A program made the translations under genes and the position numbers. A stretch of DNA of 64,000 nucleotides from Oxalobacter vibrioformis (GTDB lineage: Bacteria > Pseudomonadota > Gammaproteobacteria > Burkholderiales > Burkholderiaceae_D), in NCBI RefSeq assembly GCF_027118995.1, contig NZ_CP098242.1, positions 2,333,001 through 2,397,000 of the forward strand, read 5' to 3'. Shown in pieces: positions 59,442 to 64,000 of the stretch. How positions within the stretch are numbered: the first letter of the stretch is position 1; each line of letters starts with the position of its first letter. Below the pieces are notes generated by a model. The model did not search any database, was not told the origin of the DNA, and saw nothing but the letters and a program-made list of their open reading frames with translations.

Positions 59442-59977
59442 ATTTTTTGTCCCTCAATAAAGACGGATTTGGATAATTTGTCATGAAATTCCTGGTACAA
59501 CTCGGGATCTTTCAGGGTTTGTACACGTGTTGCGCCATTGGTTAATCGAACGATTCGCTGAAAAGAAACACGAACATAATGACTGTTTTTGACGGCCTTG
59601 CCGTTACTGTCCAGGACAGGGCGAACGACAAGAAGGACATTAATGGTCTGGTCCTGGCTGACAGGCGTTGCTGCACCGGTTAAAAGTGCAACAAAAATTG
59701 ACACGGCGATTTCACCACCATCGGTTGCATCACGCTCTTTACTGCCCGTTAAAATACCAAGTCTGAGTTCAGAGTCTCCCATCGCATATCCCAGATCCTG
59801 AAGCACATTGGCGCTGGCTTGAAGAATGGCTTCTTCTTCCATACCGTCATAACGTCTTGTTTCTGCTTGGCGCTGCTCCAACTGGGTCTGGTCAACAACA
59901 AACGTATTCGGTGGAATCGTGACACAGGAAGCGAGCAATACGGTTGCTAATAAAGCCAGAAACGATTTTTTTTTCAT
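59438..59977 (-). CDS. Lipoprotein 2 of a three-lipoprotein operon
   Basis: From the ATG at 59977 the protein has 179 residues with lipobox LLASC. It is a paralogue of lipoprotein 3 (ILQASANVLQDLGYAMGDSELRLGILTGSKE), extended by a hydrophobic loop (AVSIFVALLTGAATPV) that may touch the membrane. The upstream gene ends one base before its ATG. Confidence 0.85.
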   Translation of the reverse strand: MKKKSFLALLATVLLASCVTIPPNTFVVDQTQLEQRQAETRRYDGMEEEAILQASANVLQDLGYAMGDSELRLGILTGSKERDATDGGEIAVSIFVALLTGAATPVSQDQTINVLLVVRPVLDSNGKAVKNSHYVRVSFQRIVRLTNGATRVQTLKDPELYQEFHDKLSKSVFIEGQKI

Positions 59978-59978
59978 A

Positions 59979-60434
59979 TCAGAACCTTGAGGTATGGTAT
60001 GCAAAATCTCTGACTTTATTGTCCTTGCCAAACTTGATAATGACAGTCAGGGTTCTTTGGCTGGTCGATGACGCACCTGAAGAGCCGCTGATGCCACCAG
60101 AACCCGCTCCTGCAGCACCTCCACCCCATCCAAGAATCAGTGCACTTACTCCACCACTACTCGTTGAATATGCCCGATCGGTTGCTATCTTGTCGTAAAT
60201 CCAGACTTCCCTGCGTTCTTCATCGGTAGAAACAATATTGGGTGAGCCAAGTACCTGTGCGACTTCTGCTCCACTCATACCAACTCTTATTTCCCGCTGA
60301 ACTTTCCCGACGGTCATCCTGTCCGTTGAGTCGTCCTGAACCTGCTCTCTATGGTGAGATGCCGTTAAGCATCCTGATAAAAAAAATGGTAAAACCATTC
60401 CCAGGAGCAAGAATATTTTTGCTTTTTTCTGCAT
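59979..60434 (-). CDS. Lipoprotein 1 of the operon, SmpA/BamE-like
   Basis: This 151-residue protein has lipobox FLSGC and a BamE/SmpA-like domain: VQREIRVGMSGAEVAQVLGSPNIVSTDEERREVWIYD. A Gly/Ser-rich loop (WGGGAAGAGSGGISGSSGASS) interrupts the domain. It heads the operon and may assist the assembly or anchoring of the two paralogous lipoproteins after it. Confidence 0.87.
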   Translation of the reverse strand: MQKKAKIFLLLGMVLPFFLSGCLTASHHREQVQDDSTDRMTVGKVQREIRVGMSGAEVAQVLGSPNIVSTDEERREVWIYDKIATDRAYSTSSGGVSALILGWGGGAAGAGSGGISGSSGASSTSQRTLTVIIKFGKDNKVRDFAYHTSRF

Positions 60435-60611
60435 TTATTTCTCTCCTTAATTCTTTTTATTTTTGTGTTTTTTAGGGGTATTGTTTTCTTTGCACAAGAA
60501 AAATGCGCAAAAAATAAGGCCGCCAATTAAAAATTGACAGCCAAGTGTATCCAAATGCAACAAAGACGTCTATCTTTTAGTGATAAGAATATTGCGGCAG
60601 CAATTTTTCGC

Positions 60612-60890
60612 TTACTCCGGCAGCACATCCTCCAGATAAGCAATGATGCTGGCATTGCCCATCAGGTGTTTTTCGCCCATGGCGAGAAAGGGGACGCCGA
60701 TGAATTCTTCCGGGATGCCGTAGGCTTTTCCGACTTCACGCAGCTCTTCGTAGTGCGCCTTGTTGTGGTAGATTTCCTTGCGGTTGATGGTTGCAAGGCG
60801 CTCGGGCGTATTGGCAGCGAAATATGCTTCCAGTGTCGTGCAGCTCGGGCAGCCTTTGCCCCAGTAGAGGGTCATTTGTTCAGGTGACAT
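60612..60890 (-). CDS. Glutaredoxin-like thiol-disulfide protein
   Basis: The ATG at 60890 follows GGAGA at correct spacing. The 92-residue protein has a thioredoxin fold with CPSC in the active site (residues 14-17), a cis-Pro loop (IGVPFLAMGE) and a C-terminal helix (IIAYLEDVLPE). It has no signal peptide, so it is cytoplasmic. It lies 25 bases from a MITE that separates it from the next gene. Confidence 0.85.
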   Translation of the reverse strand: MSPEQMTLYWGKGCPSCTTLEAYFAANTPERLATINRKEIYHNKAHYEELREVGKAYGIPEEFIGVPFLAMGEKHLMGNASIIAYLEDVLPE

Positions 60891-60915
60891 AGCATTCTCC
60901 ATGAAAACAGGAGCC

Positions 60916-61059
60916 AGAAATCTCTGATTAACGCGTCGGGTGAACGAATTGCTGCGTTGCGCGGGGCTCGCAAGCTTGTCTATCTCAAGATATGCCGCGC
61001 CTGCTGCGCTCCGTGCGCCTTGCACTTCATCTCACAAGACACGTTAATCAGAGATTTCC
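60916..61059. mobile_element. MITE-like element, copy 2
   Basis: This 144 bp relative of 9240-9382 has better inverted repeats (GAAATCTCTGATTAACG / CGTTAATCAGAGATTTC) and the conserved interior (GCGAATTGCTGCGTT-like, TGCGCCTTGCACTTCATCTC). No target duplication is visible here. Confidence 0.8.
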
Positions 61060-61258
61060 TGATAGGGAAAGTTCATGATACCTGCTCTCGTTTTCGATGC
61101 AATAAAAATGTCATGGATGCGAAAAAAATTGTGATATAAAGTAAGAGCAGGCTGAACCATTTCAGGCTGCCTTGTGTCTTGCCCTGAATAAAACCATGTT
61201 AAAGCCATGCTGTTTCCCGATGCTGTTTTCCGGCCGTCTTCCTGCTTTCCGGCGGTGT

Positions 61259-62089
61259 ATGCCGTCTGAAAAAGTGCTGTTGCGCTTTTTCCTGGCGGTG
61301 GTATTGCTCCTGTTTGCCGGATCGGTTTTTGCCCAGCGCTACTATAGCCGCTCGTACCGCAAAATGCCGCGCACCGAGCTGTCGGCAAAGAGTAAAAAGG
61401 GTATAGCCCGTATCCTGACAGGCGAGGATGCCGCAAGTAGCGGCAAAACGGTAAAAAACGGCAATACCTTCAACCAGGCAAAAGCCGATACGGAACGCTA
61501 TCGCCTGGCGCAGGAAAGGGAAATGACCTACGCCTTCGATGAAAGGGATGAAGCGGGTGAAACGCCGGAGTACATGGTGCGCGCCATGCAGGCGTACCGT
61601 GTCACCGGGGATCGCAATGTCAAGCGCTTTGCCGAAGCGGTATCCGAATTCCAGGAGCAGGCATTGCGCGAGAGGGCAATGGGATACCTTGAAAATGGCG
61701 ATGTGGAAAACTACAACCGCACCATGGCAATCATTTCCGGCAAGCCTTATGCGCCTTACTCCAGTATTGGCGGCAGCGGCTATGTGGTGAATAAAGGCAC
61801 GGGTGAAATCAGTGTGGGCAATCCGCACACGGCGGGCATGTACGACAGGAAGGTGAAAGCCGATACTGCCCGGAAAAACGCCAGTGCCGCCAGCCAGTAC
61901 GCTCGCTCAAAAGAACGCGCTGGGAAGGCTGCCTCAGGTACACCCAAAGCCACCCGGCAGAAAACGGCCGCATCCGGTATGACAGCGGCAGAATACCGCG
62001 AAGCACGGGTACGGGCTATTGAGGCTTCGCGGCCCGATCTGGTGAAAGAGCTGGACGGCATGGCCCGGCACATGGGCTATTCTGACTGA
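61259..62089 (+). CDS. Exported protein with phage-ejection-like segment
   Basis: The most likely start is the ATG at 61259, giving 276 residues with a strong signal peptide (LRFFLAVVLLLFAGSVFAQ); the frame is open to 61172. After a basic Tyr/Arg stretch (RYYSRSYRKMPR) a helical region follows. The part YMVRAMQAYRVTGD to SIGGSGYVVNKGTGEISVG resembles segments of phage internal proteins. The C-terminus is basic and helical. It recalls the secreted basic protein at 7384 in composition. Function unknown. Confidence 0.72.
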   Translation: MPSEKVLLRFFLAVVLLLFAGSVFAQRYYSRSYRKMPRTELSAKSKKGIARILTGEDAASSGKTVKNGNTFNQAKADTERYRLAQEREMTYAFDERDEAGETPEYMVRAMQAYRVTGDRNVKRFAEAVSEFQEQALRERAMGYLENGDVENYNRTMAIISGKPYAPYSSIGGSGYVVNKGTGEISVGNPHTAGMYDRKVKADTARKNASAASQYARSKERAGKAASGTPKATRQKTAASGMTAAEYREARVRAIEASRPDLVKELDGMARHMGYSD

Positions 62090-62103
62090 CTGGCGCCATC
62101 TTC

Positions 62104-62781
62104 TCAGTAATTGGAAAAGAACGACATGCCGCGCTGGCGGATGTAGCTGCGGTACTGGAAGAGTGCCACGAGGAAGAGGAAGGGAATCAGGCATTCGAGC
62201 AGCTCTTCCTGCGACGCCTGGAAAGACCAGAGCCATTGGGGAAACTGCCAGCCAAACAGTTCAACCAGGGCATTGAGCGAGCGGTCAAGCACTTTCGAGA
62301 TGGCTGTCACCGCCACGATCATGATTATCGAAATGGCATGGGACATGCGTTCACGCACACCGGCCAGGACAGAGATGGTGCGAAAGGCCAGCAGGTACCC
62401 TACCGCCCAGGCGACGGGCAGCAGGACAGCAGCGGCAATCAGCTTGCTGGTTAAGGGATAGCTGCCGGAAAGCCAGAATTTGATTTTCAGGATGCTGATG
62501 GAAAAGAGCGCCTTGTGAAGGTCTGCCTCACGGGCGGCCATATAGCCCAGTACAATCAGGACGGCGACGAGGGTTTTGCGTTTCAAGAGAGAGACACCGA
62601 AAAGGAGTGTGATGCCCATGGCCCCCAGATAGGCCCATTCTGTCAGGCGTTCAATCGGGCCGGATTCGCTGGTGTAGCGAAATACCGTTTCTGGCGAGCA
62701 CGATACCCAGAAGGCCAGTCCGAGAAGGGAAACCAGCACTGCCAGCCAGAAAGAAAGATAAGGGGACCGGAAAAATTTCAT
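62104..62781 (-). CDS. Integral membrane protein, unknown family
   Basis: From the ATG at 62781 (GGAG four bases upstream) the 225 residues form about five or six membrane helices. A conserved-looking charged loop (MAAREADLHKALFSISILKIKFW) lies between helices 3 and 4. An upstream in-frame ATG at 62832 is less likely. It is convergent with the previous gene, only 14 bases apart. No transporter motif is recognised. Confidence 0.75.
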   Translation of the reverse strand: MKFFRSPYLSFWLAVLVSLLGLAFWVSCSPETVFRYTSESGPIERLTEWAYLGAMGITLLFGVSLLKRKTLVAVLIVLGYMAAREADLHKALFSISILKIKFWLSGSYPLTSKLIAAAVLLPVAWAVGYLLAFRTISVLAGVRERMSHAISIIMIVAVTAISKVLDRSLNALVELFGWQFPQWLWSFQASQEELLECLIPFLFLVALFQYRSYIRQRGMSFFSNY

Positions 62782-62879
62782 GGGACTCCAGAAATGCCAA
62801 TCCTGAAATGCTAACACGGACACAGCCATCATAGTGATATTTGTTGGCAGACAAAAAGATTATCCGTTTGCTGGGCTGT

Positions 62880-62983
62880 AGTGTGACGGCGAGGCGCACG
62901 AACCCAGGCGCAGGCAAAGAAAAAGCGCTCCCCCTTGGCGTACGCCCATCGTGCGCCGCATTGCATTTGGCACACGCTACGAA
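62880..62983. repeat. Inverted-repeat element, copy 2 (degenerate left end)
   Basis: It shares GCGCACGAAC, CGTGCGCCGCA and TTTGGCACACGCTACG with the element at 18969-19079. The left arm is degenerate (GTAGTGTGAC). Confidence 0.6.
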
Positions 62984-63190
62984 ATATCGGCATATCGGGC
63001 TGGTTTCCCTCAGAACCGGTAATTGAACCGCACATTTCCCATAAGCCCGTCCCGCTCACCGGCAAAGTCTTCCAGCGCCTGGCGTTTTTTGTGAATTGGC
63101 GCCGCCCTGCACCGGTATTTCCTGGCTGGAAAAGATGCATAAAGCCGGGTTTCATGGTTTAATATGCCTGTATATTCTGTCGTGGCATTC

Positions 63191-63778
63191 ATGAACCGCA
63201 AATTTTCCTCTTTCGTTACCTTCGCCCTTGTCATACTGGTCGGCACAGCGCTTGCCATGCCGCAGGCCAGTGCGCAGGAGCCTGCCCAGCAGGCGGCGCA
63301 GCCACAGGCAGCGCCAGCACAACAGCCACAAGCGCAGCCACAGACCCAGCAGGCCCAACCCCAGGCGCAGCCCGCCGTCGTTTCGCCAGCGGCAACCAAT
63401 GCGCTGCCGGCGGCAACCAATGCGCTGCCCAAGCGCAACCCCAACGAGATCACGCTTTACAATGGCGTCAAAATGGAAGTGATGCGCGCGGCAGACGGCC
63501 CCAAGCCGGCGCCCAATGCCATTGTCCATATTCAGTACATCGGGCACCTGGAAGACGGCACCGAGTTTGACCGTTCCTATTCCCGCCGGTACCCGTCCAT
63601 CTACAAGCTCTCGGATGTCATCGGCTGCTGGCAGACCGGCATACCGGAGATGAATGTCGGCAGCAAGGTCAAATTCACCTGCCCGCCCGGCTCGGCCAAT
63701 GGTGCGCGGCCCGTGGATTTTATCTGGGGCGATACCACGCTTTACTTCATCATCGAACTGATTGCCATCGTGGGTTAG
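63191..63778 (+). CDS. Exported FKBP-type isomerase with Gln/Pro/Ala linker
   Basis: The ATG at 63191 gives 195 residues: signal peptide (cleavage near ASAQE), a linker of about 50 residues of Q, P and A, a doubled ATNALP motif and an FKBP domain (VHIQYIGHLEDGTEFDRSYS). The usual IPP-containing loop is changed (ARPVDFIWGDTTLYF), so catalytic activity may be weak. Cysteines in VIGCW and KFTCPP match those of the isomerase at 35169. TGGTTTAAT upstream may be its promoter. Confidence 0.88.
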   Translation: MNRKFSSFVTFALVILVGTALAMPQASAQEPAQQAAQPQAAPAQQPQAQPQTQQAQPQAQPAVVSPAATNALPAATNALPKRNPNEITLYNGVKMEVMRAADGPKPAPNAIVHIQYIGHLEDGTEFDRSYSRRYPSIYKLSDVIGCWQTGIPEMNVGSKVKFTCPPGSANGARPVDFIWGDTTLYFIIELIAIVG

Positions 63779-64000
63779 GGGTAGCCCCTGGACCCAGCCA
63801 AAACTCAGGCCTATTCTACGGCGGCAACAAAATTGCCACTGGCCTGTCAACCAGAAAGCTGCTTCATGCGTTAGATCAAACGACAGCGTTTGCCTGGGAG
63901 TAGACTGTAATGGTATTGCTCTAGAGCTTACGATGTCTCCTTTTTCTGCTCTTAATAATCGCGTATGCTCATACGCGGTTTTTTTTTGCCAGTCATCTTC
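63779..64000. other. Intergenic region at right edge with terminator
   Basis: No gene is seen. A strong terminator (CGCGTATG / CATACGCG, then eight or more Ts) lies at 63960-63987. It could end the FKBP transcript or a small RNA encoded between. Confidence 0.6.

Noticed and set aside
63779..63987. Small RNA gene before the right-edge terminator
   Set aside because: The terminator is strong, but no promoter or recognisable RNA fold was found upstream of it.

Overview
The window looks like chromosomal DNA of a Gram-negative, moderately GC-rich betaproteobacterium. The polyamine ABC transporter genes, QueH, an AGCS alanine symporter, exported FKBP isomerases and the many Sel1-repeat proteins would suit Burkholderiales, possibly Oxalobacteraceae, but nothing here fixes the genus. 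I see no rRNA, tRNA or CRISPR array.

Positions 1-10.7 kb hold potA-potB on the minus strand, running off the left edge, then a hypothetical protein, a locus of one large protein plus two tandem exported Sel1 proteins (A), a secreted basic protein, an internally deleted MFS transporter and an AGCS symporter. A 143 bp MITE sits between the last two.

Positions 10.9-40.5 kb are dominated by Sel1-repeat genes. Across the window there are 16, of which 13 are intact and 3 are broken. Two more large-protein plus tandem-Sel1 loci (B at 11-14.5 kb, C at 26.2-29.7 kb) repeat the arrangement of locus A. In each, a large protein without a signal peptide starts with a hairpin leader, ends with a strong terminator, and is followed by two paralogous exported Sel1 proteins. 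A decayed piece of the large gene lies between the two Sel1 genes of locus B, so the pair seems to come from duplication of a large-gene plus Sel1 unit. Between these loci are a zinc-ribbon membrane protein, a lipoprotein, queH, two related TetR-type regulators with apparently leaderless mRNAs, a SmvA-like efflux pump, an IS1182-type insertion sequence, an AAA ATPase and an exported FKBP isomerase.

Positions 40.6-58.9 kb hold a podovirus-derived structural module: four tail-fibre paralogues, fibre-assembly proteins, a polyglycine adhesin, a major capsid protein, connector and tail proteins and internal virion (ejection) proteins. Terminase, portal, scaffold, integrase, replication and recognisable endolysin genes are absent. 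Three copies of a conserved, structured leader of roughly 340-450 bp precede fibre genes 1 and 2 and the capsid gene.

Positions 59-64 kb return to host genes: a three-lipoprotein operon, a glutaredoxin-like protein, a second copy of the MITE, an exported protein, a membrane protein and a second exported FKBP isomerase.

The most interesting candidates for an undescribed system are the repeated large-protein/Sel1-pair loci, which could be effector and periplasmic immunity or adaptor sets (inference), and the triplicated leader element of the portal-less phage module.
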